Shown here: in pieces, positions 26,874 through 35,719 of the stretch | Layout: the number at the start of each line of letters is the position of its first letter | Numbering within the stretch: the first letter of the stretch is position 1 | Source of the DNA: Comamonadaceae bacterium 2PF | GTDB lineage: Bacteria; Pseudomonadota; Gammaproteobacteria; Burkholderiales; Burkholderiaceae_C | Assembly (NCBI GenBank): GCA_005502875.1 | Contig: SCMV01000003.1 | Span: forward strand, 123,619-187,618 | Reading direction: 5' to 3' | DNA length: 64,000 nucleotides | Program-made: the position numbers and the translations under genes | Notes under the pieces: model-generated | What the model saw: the letters and a program-made list of their open reading frames with translations, nothing else | Told to the model about the DNA's origin: nothing | Databases searched by the model: none

Positions 26874-27458
26874 ATGATCAAACTGCCGACTCAGTTCGAC
26901 GCCCGCGCGCGTCAGCACCTTGAAACAGCTGCCGCTGGCGGCTCGACCAGCACGTGCTGCAGCAGTTGTGTGGTCACCTTGGGCAGCACCGTGGTCGCAT
27001 CGAGCATGTACATGGCGCATTTGCGCAAGCTGGCGCGAGGCGCGGGCGAGGATGGCGTGCCTGCCACCGGGTCGATGGAGCCCACGAACCCGTGGGCCCA
27101 TCCCGAAGGCGTGGTGCCCGCAGACGCGGTGACCTCCAGCACCCACCAGGCCAGTGCTGAAGCGAACCCGGCTGCACCACCGAGCGCCTCGCCCCCCGAT
27201 GAGCCCAGCCTGCTGTCGTCCACCTGGTTCTGGGTGGTGACGGTGATTTTGTTCGCCTTGTTTGCGTCCATGCTGGGCGACATCGGCGCCATCGCGATCT
27301 CGATGGGCTTGGCCATGCTGTCCTTGGTCGGCTGGGTCCGGCTTCACCAGCGCGCCGGGATCGGGCCTGTGCAGGCCATCGTGGTGGGCGTGGTGTCGCT
27401 GGTGCTCGTCCTGGGGGCGATCGTGCTCGAGGCGATGGCCTGGATGGGTGCGCTCTGA
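26874..27458 (+). CDS. Candidate membrane-anchored TOMM (streptolysin-S-like) precursor protein
   Basis: This 194-residue protein lies between the leader-binding gene and the YcaO gene, where a precursor is expected. The first 23 residues start MIKL and end AAAGG, the same length and Gly-Gly ending as the streptolysin S precursor leader. They are followed by a core-like stretch rich in Cys, Ser and Thr: STSTCCSSCVVTLGSTVV, with Cys at 28, 29 and 32. Unlike normal short precursors, a polar Pro/Ala-rich linker (55-115) and three hydrophobic helices (about 118-135, 138-156, 166-190) follow. The start lacks a strong ribosome site. I infer that Cys/Ser/Thr residues of the core become thiazoles or oxazoles; whether the membrane part is cut off is unknown. 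Confidence 0.72.
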   Translation: MIKLPTQFDARARQHLETAAAGGSTSTCCSSCVVTLGSTVVASSMYMAHLRKLARGAGEDGVPATGSMEPTNPWAHPEGVVPADAVTSSTHQASAEANPAAPPSASPPDEPSLLSSTWFWVVTVILFALFASMLGDIGAIAISMGLAMLSLVGWVRLHQRAGIGPVQAIVVGVVSLVLVLGAIVLEAMAWMGAL

Positions 27459-27461
27459 GCG

Positions 27462-28766
27462 ATGGCGATGGCCCTTGCGTCGACGGCGCCCACGCCTGCA
27501 TCGCATGCCACCTTGATGGCAGCTGCGGATGCGCGCACTGGCATCTGCCTGCCATGGCACCGCGCTCGCGCCGAAGCCTGGGAGGTGCCAGGCATGGTCC
27601 ACGTGGCCGTGCCCGCAGAGCCGGTCAACGGATGGCAAGGGGTGTCTGGCGCCGTGGCTTGGCAAGACCCGGTGCAGGCGCGCGAGGCCGCTGTGGCCGA
27701 AGCCCTGGAGCGCTATGCCGCCGCGCGGGTGTCGCTGCCGGTTCGCTGCCGCGTGGATGTGCCCGAACCCTCGCTGTGGTCGGAAGACCGCTTTGCGCTG
27801 TATTCGTCGGCTCAGCGTGCGCAAGCCGGGTTCCCGTGGCCGATGCCTGTGGGGGACGACGATGGCTTCAGCCCGGTGTTTGGCCTGCATGACAACCAGC
27901 GGGTGTGGGTGCCGCAAGAGCTGGTGGGCCTGGGCGTGCGGGCGGGGCAAGCGCGCATGCCGTCCACGTCCAGCGGGTTGGCGGCCCAAAAGGACACGGC
28001 TGGCGCGGGCCCCTGGCGAGCCCTGTTGCGCGCCACGCAAGAGGTGTTGGAGCGCGATGCCCTGGCGGTGACCTGGCTCAATGGCCTGGGCGGCCTGGAG
28101 ATCGATCTGCCCGAGCGATGCGCGGGCGTGGCGTCGGCCATCGGGGCCGAGGTGGTGGCGCTGGACCTGACCCAGGCCTGGAACCCTCACCCGGTGGTCG
28201 CGGTGATGGGGCATCACCATGCGCGTGGGCAGGTGCGCCACGCGTTTGGCATCGCCTGCCGAGCCACGCTGGACGAAGCCATCGACAAGGCCTGGCTGGA
28301 GTGGGCGCAAAGCCTGCGCTTTGCGGATCACCTGGTGCAACGGGCGTCGGTGCCAGCCGAGCCCGCTGCGCTGAGGCGCTTTGACGAGCACGCGGCGTAC
28401 TACACCTGTCATCCCCAAGGTTGGGCGCAACTGCCCTTGTTGAAGCACCGCAGGCGTCGGGCGTTTGGCGCAACGGCCACGGCGCCAGCGCACCCGGGGG
28501 CCCAGGGCGACCTGGCGCAGCTGCAAGGCCTGATCCCTCGCTTGATGGAACACGGCATCGAGCTGGCTTACCGCGAGCTCACGCCCCCCGACGTGGCCCA
28601 GGCTGGGCTTCGGGTGGTCCGTGTGTTGTCGCCGCAGTTGTCCTTGCTGCACGCTGATGAACGCGCCCCCTTCCTCGGCGGGCGAACCGGTGATTGGCGC
28701 TGGCGTTACCCGGACGCCGTGGCCCATCACCCGCTGTCCAACCCCTGGCCTCATCCCCTGGGCTGA
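27462..28766 (+). CDS. YcaO-domain cyclodehydratase (TOMM D protein)
   Basis: YcaO proteins use ATP to turn Cys, Ser and Thr of a precursor peptide into azolines. The 434-residue protein has GVSGAVAWQDPVQAREAAVAEALERYAA near residue 65-95 and LRATQEVLERDALAVTWL near 195, the acidic helices that bind ATP and magnesium in YcaO folds. Its extreme C-terminus is NPWPHPLG, a PxPxP motif characteristic of azoline-forming YcaO enzymes and not of the thioamidating type. It follows the precursor gene by 3 bases. The separate C partner is encoded two genes upstream, so the C and D functions are split and not fused. Confidence 0.9.
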   Translation: MAMALASTAPTPASHATLMAAADARTGICLPWHRARAEAWEVPGMVHVAVPAEPVNGWQGVSGAVAWQDPVQAREAAVAEALERYAAARVSLPVRCRVDVPEPSLWSEDRFALYSSAQRAQAGFPWPMPVGDDDGFSPVFGLHDNQRVWVPQELVGLGVRAGQARMPSTSSGLAAQKDTAGAGPWRALLRATQEVLERDALAVTWLNGLGGLEIDLPERCAGVASAIGAEVVALDLTQAWNPHPVVAVMGHHHARGQVRHAFGIACRATLDEAIDKAWLEWAQSLRFADHLVQRASVPAEPAALRRFDEHAAYYTCHPQGWAQLPLLKHRRRRAFGATATAPAHPGAQGDLAQLQGLIPRLMEHGIELAYRELTPPDVAQAGLRVVRVLSPQLSLLHADERAPFLGGRTGDWRWRYPDAVAHHPLSNPWPHPLG

Positions 28767-28779
28767 TGACGTGGCGGCC

Positions 28780-29637
28780 ATGAACGAGAGCAATCCCCCC
28801 TTCATCGATGCCACGGCGCTGCCGCATTGGACGTCGAGCCTGCCTCGAGCAGACCTGGACCCTGCGGCGCTTGGCCCCGACCTTGGCGCGCCGTGCTTCA
28901 AGGGTTTCTGGCGGGCCAGCGAGCTCAACCCGACGCGCGCGCTGCTCATGCATCAGCGCATCGAAGAGGATGCTGCACTCGAGCATGAGCCTTTGCGCGC
29001 GTGCTTCAGTTCGGCGACTCCGCCCTTGCCCGAGCCCGATGCCTCGGTGGTCGGTGCCTGGGCGCCACGGCGCAGCGTGCGCGCGTTCTCCGATCAGGCG
29101 ATCGAGCTGGCGGATTTGTCCGCTTTGTTGTGGCCGATGGCGCGTCGTCAGGACGGTGGCCGAGGGCTGGCATCGGGTGGGGGCAAGTACCCTTTGCAGG
29201 TGCACGTGATCGGTTGGCGGGTGGGCAGTGAGGGGGTGGTGTTGCCGCCCTCCATTCAGGGCTACGACTCCCTGTCGCATGGCTTGACGCCCATTGGAGC
29301 GGCGCCCGCGTGGTCCAGGCTCAAACCCATCCTGGGTGTCGACATGAACGAGCCGGCTGCTGTGCTGGTGGTGACCGCGCAGGCCGGGCCCCATGTGACC
29401 AAGTACGGTGAGCGCGGTGGTCGGTTCATGTTGCTCGAGGCCGGCTCCTGGCTCGGTGCCTGGCAAGCTCAGACCGCGCGCATGGGACTCGGTGGCCTGG
29501 TCATCGGGGCCTTTCAGGACCGCGCCTTGTTGCGCGAACTGGGGCATCACGTCAGCGGGCGGGGGCAGGCGCCGGAGGACGCGGCCAGCGAACACGTGAT
29601 CGCGGCCGTCTATGCGCTGGGGTGGCCTGCTCCGTGA
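28780..29637 (+). CDS. SagB-type FMN dehydrogenase (TOMM B protein)
   Basis: SagB-type nitroreductase-fold enzymes oxidise azolines to aromatic azoles. The 285-residue product shows the FMN phosphate-binding APRRSVRAFS (95-104), the SGGGKYPLQVHVI segment (132-144) that is diagnostic of SagB proteins, and the late GLGGLVIGAF loop with EHVIAAVYALG. I chose the ATG at MNESNPPF, 13 bases after the YcaO stop; a GTG 9 bases upstream is in frame. Its presence predicts that the product has true thiazole or oxazole rings and not only azolines. Confidence 0.88.
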   Translation: MNESNPPFIDATALPHWTSSLPRADLDPAALGPDLGAPCFKGFWRASELNPTRALLMHQRIEEDAALEHEPLRACFSSATPPLPEPDASVVGAWAPRRSVRAFSDQAIELADLSALLWPMARRQDGGRGLASGGGKYPLQVHVIGWRVGSEGVVLPPSIQGYDSLSHGLTPIGAAPAWSRLKPILGVDMNEPAAVLVVTAQAGPHVTKYGERGGRFMLLEAGSWLGAWQAQTARMGLGGLVIGAFQDRALLRELGHHVSGRGQAPEDAASEHVIAAVYALGWPAP

Positions 29638-30254
29638 CCGAGCGATCCAGCCGTTTTCAGTCGGTGACCTTGCTGATGGCTTGTGCTGCGGTGTTCGTGG
29701 CGGGCTACCAGCTGACGCTTCGCCGCGCGCTGCGCACCGAGGACCTGCCGGGGTCGCACGGTCCCTGGGATGCCTGGGTGCCGTTCTGGCCGGCCAGCAT
29801 CGTGGTGTATGGCAGCATCAACGTGGCCTACGTGCTGGCCTTCTTCGTGGTGCGCGATGGCGTCGGCCTCCACAGGCTGGCGGCTCGCTTGTTGCTGGTG
29901 CAGCTGGCGTGTTTTGCGTGTTTCGCGTGGTGGCCCATGCGCATGCAGCGCCGGCCTGATGTCGGCGACACCGTGTGGGCTCCTTGGTTCCAAGCTCTGG
30001 CCTCCTTTGACGGGGCGAGCAACCTCGTGCCTTCTCTGCATGTGGCCATCCTGGGCGTGCTGTGGTCGCACTTTCGAGCTGGCGCGCGCGCGAGATGGGC
30101 CCGCGTTGGCGTCGATGCCTGGGCTGTGTGCGTCGCCTTGTCTGCGCTGACCACCTGGCAGCACAACGCGATGGATGTGGTGGCTGGGGCCGCTTTGGCT
30201 TGGGTGGTGGTGCGCTGGGTCCTCAAGGACGAGGCCTTCTGGAAAAAACCATGA
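29622..30254 (+). CDS. PAP2-like (inositolphosphotransferase-type) membrane protein
   Basis: The roughly 210-residue protein has about five or six membrane helices and the two halves of a PAP2 active site: NLVPSLHVAILG (PSxH) and TTWQHNAMDVVAGAA (HxxxD), in the spacing seen in PAP2_3/IPC-synthase-like proteins. These enzymes transfer or remove phosphate from lipids at the outer membrane face. The more likely start is GTG at 29634, which overlaps the dehydrogenase stop (GTGA); the ATG used here adds four residues. Its place inside the RiPP operon is unusual and its role there is unknown. Confidence 0.75.
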   Translation: MACSVTERSSRFQSVTLLMACAAVFVAGYQLTLRRALRTEDLPGSHGPWDAWVPFWPASIVVYGSINVAYVLAFFVVRDGVGLHRLAARLLLVQLACFACFAWWPMRMQRRPDVGDTVWAPWFQALASFDGASNLVPSLHVAILGVLWSHFRAGARARWARVGVDAWAVCVALSALTTWQHNAMDVVAGAALAWVVVRWVLKDEAFWKKP

Positions 30255-32215
30255 ACATGACAAAGAAACAGGCGGGACGATGTGCCGCATCGCGCTTTCA
30301 TGGCCTGTTGGCGGCCTGTGTGCTGGCTGCAGCGGGTTGGGCGGGGGCGGGCGAGTCGGCGGTGTCTGCCGACGAGAAGTTCACGGACTGGCCTCAGGCG
30401 GCTCGACGCATCGACGCCGATGGCGCCTTGCTCACGGCCGATGGCTCGCGAACGTTGGTGCCAGCGGGGCGCTACGAGCGCATCGTGCCGGCCGGGCGCG
30501 TGGCCATCGTCACCCGAGATCGGGCCTGGGGGCTGATTGACGCGGACGGTCAGGCGATCACGGCCTTGCGCTACCAGCACATCGAGCCCTTCGGAGAACG
30601 CGGCGCTCCGCAGGGCTTCGTGGTCACCGGCGCGCAGCAGCGACAGGGTGTGCTCGATGCCGAGGGGCGCGTCGTCACCGACGCCACCTGGACGCAGCTT
30701 CGGCCCGTGCGACTGTGGCCGCAAGAACCCTTGAAAACGCGGTGGTTGTTCGAGGTCAGGCAGGCACACCGGGAAGGCGTGCTGGACGCGAGCGGGCGTG
30801 CCGTGATACCGGTGCAGTTCGGCAGCGTGTCGTGGGTGGGCGCTCGCAGCCCGTGGGTGATCGTCAGCCAGGGGGGCTTGCAAGGCGTTTGCCATGCGGT
30901 CACCGGTGAGTGCCCCTTGCCGCTGTCCGACAAGCGATACGACGCTTTCGCAGGCTTGGCCAGCGACACCGGCTTGTTGTCCGTCACCTGGGTGGGCCGA
31001 CGCGGGTTGCTCGACGATCGGTTGCGCGAACTCCTGGCGCCCGTCTACTCGTCCATCGAGACCTTGCATGCGGGAGACGATGGCTCGGTGCAAGTGCTGG
31101 CCCAGTTCGGACTTGACCGGCACCAGTTCGTGCTCGCGCCCGACGAAAATGCCCTGTGGCAGGTGCGGCAGGCCGATCGCCCCCGGCCATTGCGGGCGCG
31201 TCGAGATGACCACCCGATCGCCTTGAGGATGGGGGCCGTGATCGATGCGCGCTATGTGCCCGTGGGGCTCGGCGACGCGGGCGAGGTCCACCGCGCTTTC
31301 GTGGACCGCAAGCTGCGCGAGTTGCGTCAGCCCAGCATCCAGCTCAGCGCCTGGACGGCCTATGTGGGCTTTGACCTCTTTGCCCGACCGGATGAAGCGG
31401 CCGCTGCTCGCCTGCCGGATGTGTGGACGCGCTGCCCCGACCCGGTGGGCGTGCGCCTGGTGGCCTGGCACGGTGAGCTCGCAGAGCAGGCCCAAGCGTG
31501 CGCTTCACCCAAGGCGGTGGCTGTGCGCTTGAAGCCATCGGCGTCGAGCGATGGCATTTTGCTGTGCGAGGGCTGCGAAGCCCTGGGCCTGCCTGCACGC
31601 TGGGTTCGCCGCGACGAGCCGCCTGTGGAAGCCCGCTGCGCGTCGTCCACCCCCGCGTGGAGCCAGGATCAAGCCCGGCGAGATTTCGCACGGTGGCTGG
31701 CCGCGTGGCTGCCGACCTGGCAACCACTGCTGCGAGGCCGGCAGCCGAGCGCGGCGGACAGCGAGGGATGGCGTCGACACCAGGCCGATCCGTCACGGGC
31801 CATGTCGACGCTGTCGGCGGTGACCCGTCGCCCAGAGGCCTTGTTGAACGACATCGGCTTTGATGCGGAGCAGGCGCCCAAGGTGAATTTGGGGGAGGCC
31901 TTGCTCAAGTGGATCCGACGCGCCGAGCCGGTGGGTGACGGGGGGCTCTACCCCGAGCCCGAGGTCGAGTTCGCCGGGCAGTGCGCGCAGGTCTGGTACG
32001 TGCGCCTGCCCGGACTGGACAAGCTGATGCGCTCGCGACCTGCGAAGGCCGGTCAGCCCTTCGCCATGGGCTTGGGCCTGCCCCCTGCGGGTCGGCTGGA
32101 GCGCCAGGCCTACCCTTTCCTGACCTTCTCGCGGGGAGGGGACGGCGGCTTGCAGCTGACGGGTGTCTCTCGCGAGTTTTTGCAGGCCGTCTGGCTGCTG
32201 GAAGGAGGCCGTTGA
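30251..32215 (+). CDS. Exported WG-repeat protein
   Basis: The 654-residue protein starts with a Sec signal (GLLAACVLAAAGWAGAG, cleavage near residue 33). The mature N-terminal half contains WG beta-hairpin repeats such as RAWGLIDADGQAITALRYQ, QGVLDAEGRVV and EGVLDASGRAVIPVQFG. The C-terminal half (after about 330) matches nothing I know and holds several cysteines, including CEGCEALG. The ATG overlaps the PAP2-like gene stop and the TGA overlaps the next ATG, so translation is coupled. WG repeats usually form surface or periplasmic binding scaffolds; partner unknown. Confidence 0.75.
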   Translation: MNMTKKQAGRCAASRFHGLLAACVLAAAGWAGAGESAVSADEKFTDWPQAARRIDADGALLTADGSRTLVPAGRYERIVPAGRVAIVTRDRAWGLIDADGQAITALRYQHIEPFGERGAPQGFVVTGAQQRQGVLDAEGRVVTDATWTQLRPVRLWPQEPLKTRWLFEVRQAHREGVLDASGRAVIPVQFGSVSWVGARSPWVIVSQGGLQGVCHAVTGECPLPLSDKRYDAFAGLASDTGLLSVTWVGRRGLLDDRLRELLAPVYSSIETLHAGDDGSVQVLAQFGLDRHQFVLAPDENALWQVRQADRPRPLRARRDDHPIALRMGAVIDARYVPVGLGDAGEVHRAFVDRKLRELRQPSIQLSAWTAYVGFDLFARPDEAAAARLPDVWTRCPDPVGVRLVAWHGELAEQAQACASPKAVAVRLKPSASSDGILLCEGCEALGLPARWVRRDEPPVEARCASSTPAWSQDQARRDFARWLAAWLPTWQPLLRGRQPSAADSEGWRRHQADPSRAMSTLSAVTRRPEALLNDIGFDAEQAPKVNLGEALLKWIRRAEPVGDGGLYPEPEVEFAGQCAQVWYVRLPGLDKLMRSRPAKAGQPFAMGLGLPPAGRLERQAYPFLTFSRGGDGGLQLTGVSREFLQAVWLLEGGR

Positions 32216-34497
32216 TGTCGGCGAACGTGTGGCGCGCGCGCTGTCGGGCTCTGTGGGGCGTGCTGTCAGGTGTGGCCTTGCTGGCCGGTTTGGGCGCTTG
32301 GAGCAACGCGGTGTGGGCTGGCCCCCACTGGACCCAGGAATGCCCCCATCGCATCGAACATGCGAACTGGTGCCACCAACTGCCCAGCGAGGGGCGCATG
32401 GCGTTGCGCGTGCCTGTGCCCGGGGACGCCGACGGCCTTTGGGGCTTCGTGGACATCCAGGGGCGCATGGTGATCGAGCCGGTTTACGGCAGCGTCATGG
32501 CCTTCTCGCAAGGCCTGGCGGCCGCGCACAAGGATGGCAAGTGGGGCTTCATCGACCTGCAGGGGCGGTGGCGTTTCGCGCCGCGTTACGACGACGTCAC
32601 GTCGTTTGACGCGCAGGGCGTCGCCTGGGCCGTCGAGCAGGGGCGGCTCCTGCGTTTGAGCGCCGCAGGGCAGGCCTTGCCTTGGCTGAGCGAAGCGGGG
32701 TCCTTTGACCTCGATCACCGCAGCATGCAGGAGGACCGCGCCATCCGCGTGCGCGTCACCCCGCCGTCCGAGACCTGGCGGCTTGACACGGGCGAGGTCG
32801 TGAGGTGGCCCAGCGAGGTCGTGGAACTGGGGCGCCCGGTGGCGGACGCCTGGCCGGTGCGCGTGCGCTTGCCCAGCGGGCGCAACTGGTGGGGCCTCTG
32901 GTCGCTCAAGCAGGGGCGTTGGCTGGCTTCGCCCCTGGTCTTGCGTAGCGAGCTCGAGCCGCTGCTGCATGCAGACAAGGTCGCTGTGCACCGTGCCGGC
33001 GGTTGGTTTTTCGTGGACCTGGCGGGGCAGCCGCTGTCAGGCACCCGCTACGAAGCCATCGAGATGGACCGGCCGGGCTTGTGGGTGGTGTCGCCAGCGC
33101 GATCGGAGTGGGCGTGGCTGGGGCCTGACCTCGGCGAGCTCCACCGTGCACAGGGCCATGTGACGTCGCCGCGGCACGAAGCGTGGGGCGATGCCCTGGT
33201 GTACGACCTGCATGAGGCCTTGTTGATCGCCTTGCCGGATGGGCGCATCGAAGTCCTGGACACCTCTGAGCACGACGAGCACCTGCACAACGGTTGGATC
33301 TGGCTGTCGCCCAAACGAGATGGTGGGGCGCCTGATCTCATCGGGCCGGGGGGGCGCTCCGTGCTCAGCGACGACGAGCGTGAGCGGCTCAAGCACCACC
33401 GCATCGAGTTCCTGTGGGAGGGCGATCCATCGGCCGCGGCCTCGGGTGCCATCCGTGCCTTGCTGCACCCGGAGGATGACACCGCCGAGCCAGGCGTCGT
33501 CACCGCTGACCTGCGTGTCGTCACCCGGGCCGAGTGGGCCTTGCTGATGCCCGGCCAATCGCCTGCCGACCCGGTCGTGGTGCAGCGCACCGATGGCCGC
33601 TTTGGTGCCATCGACGGCCTGGGGCGGTGGGTGATCCAGCCTGAGTGGTTGGGCGTGGAGGCCTTTCACCATGGTTTGGCATGGGGCCGGCACCCTGATC
33701 ACGACGGAGGATCAAGGCCCGTGCTTATCGGCTCGGACGGGCGTCGCCTGTCCCTGCCGCCTGGCGCCTTGACGGCTTGCAGCGGCTGGTCTGGGCGTTG
33801 GCTGCGCTGTCAGGGCGCCGAGGGCGATGCCGCTGGCACCACCTTCCTCGACCCCCTCCTGGCCCAGCGCGTGAACGCACCGCAGGTGGACGAATTGCGC
33901 GAGGCCCGTGGTGCCTGGCTGCTGGCCCGCCAGGGCGAGCGATGGGGGGTGCTGGGCCCGGATGGCGGCTGGCGGGTGCCGGCCTTGGCCGATGCCCCCG
34001 AAGCCATCGAGTGGCTGGACGATCACGTCGTGCGCGTGTCCGTTCATGCGCAGGGCCAGCTCACGCATCAACTCTGGCGCCTTGCCGATGGGCGCGCCTT
34101 GACGCCGCCCCGTCGTGGGCAAAGCTGGCGCCTCGCCACCGACCGATACCTGGTCGCGGGGGAGCAGGCCGGCATGGAGCTGCTGGACGCATCCGGCCGG
34201 GTGGTGCTGCGCACGCCATGGTGGGGCACCGACCCACATGCCCAGGATGGGCTGGCGTGGACCAACCCGGGGCAACAGCTCGCGCGGCTGCTGCCCGATG
34301 GCACGCTGGCGCCCACTCCGGTGCACCTGCAGGATGGCGGCGAGCCGACGACCCAGGCAGAAGACGAGGTGGCAAATGCCCAAGCCGTTCAAGGCTGGTC
34401 GCTTCGGCTGAGCTCACGCTGCGGGCAGCTCATCTTGCACGGCCCGAGCGGTCAGCAGACCTGGCCCAAGCAGGCCGTTCGCTGCCGCCAACCCTGA
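32215..34497 (+). CDS. Exported WG-repeat protein, second copy
   Basis: A 760-residue relative of the preceding product, preceded by GGAAGGAGG, a strong ribosome site. Residues 1-35 form a signal peptide (WGVLSGVALLAGLGAWSNAV, cleavage after Ala35). Early WG repeats are clear: LWGFVDIQGRMVIEPVYG and KWGFIDLQGRWRFAPRYDD, with weaker ones later (RFGAIDGLGRWVIQPEWLG, RWGVLGPDGGWRVP, GMELLDASGRVVL). The repeats continue over most of the length, so this is probably a long beta-solenoid or propeller scaffold in the periplasm or at the surface. The tandem pair suggests duplication and divergence within the operon. Confidence 0.75.
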   Translation: MSANVWRARCRALWGVLSGVALLAGLGAWSNAVWAGPHWTQECPHRIEHANWCHQLPSEGRMALRVPVPGDADGLWGFVDIQGRMVIEPVYGSVMAFSQGLAAAHKDGKWGFIDLQGRWRFAPRYDDVTSFDAQGVAWAVEQGRLLRLSAAGQALPWLSEAGSFDLDHRSMQEDRAIRVRVTPPSETWRLDTGEVVRWPSEVVELGRPVADAWPVRVRLPSGRNWWGLWSLKQGRWLASPLVLRSELEPLLHADKVAVHRAGGWFFVDLAGQPLSGTRYEAIEMDRPGLWVVSPARSEWAWLGPDLGELHRAQGHVTSPRHEAWGDALVYDLHEALLIALPDGRIEVLDTSEHDEHLHNGWIWLSPKRDGGAPDLIGPGGRSVLSDDERERLKHHRIEFLWEGDPSAAASGAIRALLHPEDDTAEPGVVTADLRVVTRAEWALLMPGQSPADPVVVQRTDGRFGAIDGLGRWVIQPEWLGVEAFHHGLAWGRHPDHDGGSRPVLIGSDGRRLSLPPGALTACSGWSGRWLRCQGAEGDAAGTTFLDPLLAQRVNAPQVDELREARGAWLLARQGERWGVLGPDGGWRVPALADAPEAIEWLDDHVVRVSVHAQGQLTHQLWRLADGRALTPPRRGQSWRLATDRYLVAGEQAGMELLDASGRVVLRTPWWGTDPHAQDGLAWTNPGQQLARLLPDGTLAPTPVHLQDGGEPTTQAEDEVANAQAVQGWSLRLSSRCGQLILHGPSGQQTWPKQAVRCRQP

Positions 34498-34507
34498 GGA
34501 CATCACC

Positions 34508-35719
34508 ATGACATGCCACAACGCTCGACGCCTGATGGGCGCCATCGCTTTCATGCTGGCTGCCACCTGCGCGGTGCAAGCCCAGGCTTGCTGCCGGCGG
34601 TCGGTGGCAGAGGGTCAGGAGCAGACCTACCTGGAACGCCTGTCCCCAACGGGCCGCGACCATGCGCTCGCATCGGTGGGGGAGGGTGAGCACACCTACC
34701 GGTTCGTGGTGCGGGATGCCAACCAGCCCGATCGGCCCTGGCGGCGCGCGCGCTACCAGGTCAGCACGCGAGAAGGCGTGAAGTGGGAGGGTGGACCGGA
34801 TGCGCACCAGGGCGTCACCGATGCGCAAGGGCGCACCGCCCTCTACCGATCGAAGACTCCGGTGGCGCCCGAGGACTGGATGGTGCTGCCACTGCTTGGC
34901 AAGGGGTCGCAAGGCATGACCTTCAGGCTCGTCGACCAGGACGACAACGGCGTGGCCGAACACCCCTACCTGATCGACGCAGAAGGCGGAGCGATCTTCT
35001 GCGGCCGGTCCTTGCCTGGGGGGCACACGGCTCGCGTCCTGGATCGCAAGCCCACCACCATGCGCCTCTACACCAACACCGACGAAGGGGAGTGCCGCAA
35101 GCTCGCGGCCGCGCTCAACCCCGTCATGGCCGAGCCAGGTCCGCAGCGTCAGGTCAAGGGCTTGCAGGGCCTGCTCGGCCAAGGCTGGTCGCGCCCATCG
35201 CAAGAACGCATCCACGGCAAGCTGATGGACGTGTTGCTGGTGCACGGGTCAGACAGCGAGATCCGCGCCTTGGCGAGCAGCTGGCGGGCCGAGCCCGGCA
35301 TCAGCCGCAAGGCGCTGGCCGATCGCCTCAACTCTGCGGGTTACGGCCTGGTCGAGCAAAAGCCGCCGAGGCTGCCGGCGCTGGCCGAGTCCTTGCTGGC
35401 CCAAGGCCTGGCGCTCGACCCCACGCCGGCCATCCTGGACTCGCATGCCTGGGCCTTGCATGCCTTGGGGCGCCACAACGAAGCGCTGCTGGAGCTCGAT
35501 GCCGCCATCGAAGGGTTTCACCAGCGTTGTGGGCCCGACGACGAAGGCATGTACCAGGAGACCTTGTCGCATCGCGCACAGGTGCTGGCCGCTCTGGGGC
35601 GCAGCGATGGGGCCTTGCAACAGGATGACCAGGGCGTGCCCGCGCCAAAGGGTTGCGCCGAAACGCGTGATCAGCGCTTCCTGTCTGGCGAGCTCGCGAT
35701 GCCTGCTGCGTTCAGGTGA
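34508..35719 (+). CDS. Exported hypothetical protein with TPR-like C-terminal region
   Basis: The 403-residue product has a signal peptide ending VQAQA with the mature chain starting CCRR. Residues 40-190 form an uncharacterised beta-rich part (YRFVVRDANQPDRPWRRARYQ, GQTD-like turn GVTDAQGRTALY, RLYTNTDEGEC). Residues 290-385 show helix pairs of TPR type (ALAESLLAQGLALDPTPAIL, SHAWALHALGRHNEALLELD, SHRAQVLAALGRSDGALQQ). It follows the second WG gene by 10 bases and is the last gene of the eleven-gene run. I do not recognise a family for the whole protein. Confidence 0.65.
   Translation: MTCHNARRLMGAIAFMLAATCAVQAQACCRRSVAEGQEQTYLERLSPTGRDHALASVGEGEHTYRFVVRDANQPDRPWRRARYQVSTREGVKWEGGPDAHQGVTDAQGRTALYRSKTPVAPEDWMVLPLLGKGSQGMTFRLVDQDDNGVAEHPYLIDAEGGAIFCGRSLPGGHTARVLDRKPTTMRLYTNTDEGECRKLAAALNPVMAEPGPQRQVKGLQGLLGQGWSRPSQERIHGKLMDVLLVHGSDSEIRALASSWRAEPGISRKALADRLNSAGYGLVEQKPPRLPALAESLLAQGLALDPTPAILDSHAWALHALGRHNEALLELDAAIEGFHQRCGPDDEGMYQETLSHRAQVLAALGRSDGALQQDDQGVPAPKGCAETRDQRFLSGELAMPAAFR

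Noticed and set aside
26574..28949. A 791-codon open frame on the minus strand across the RiPP genes
   Set aside because: Shadow frame opposite precursor and YcaO genes that have clear family motifs and tight operon spacing.
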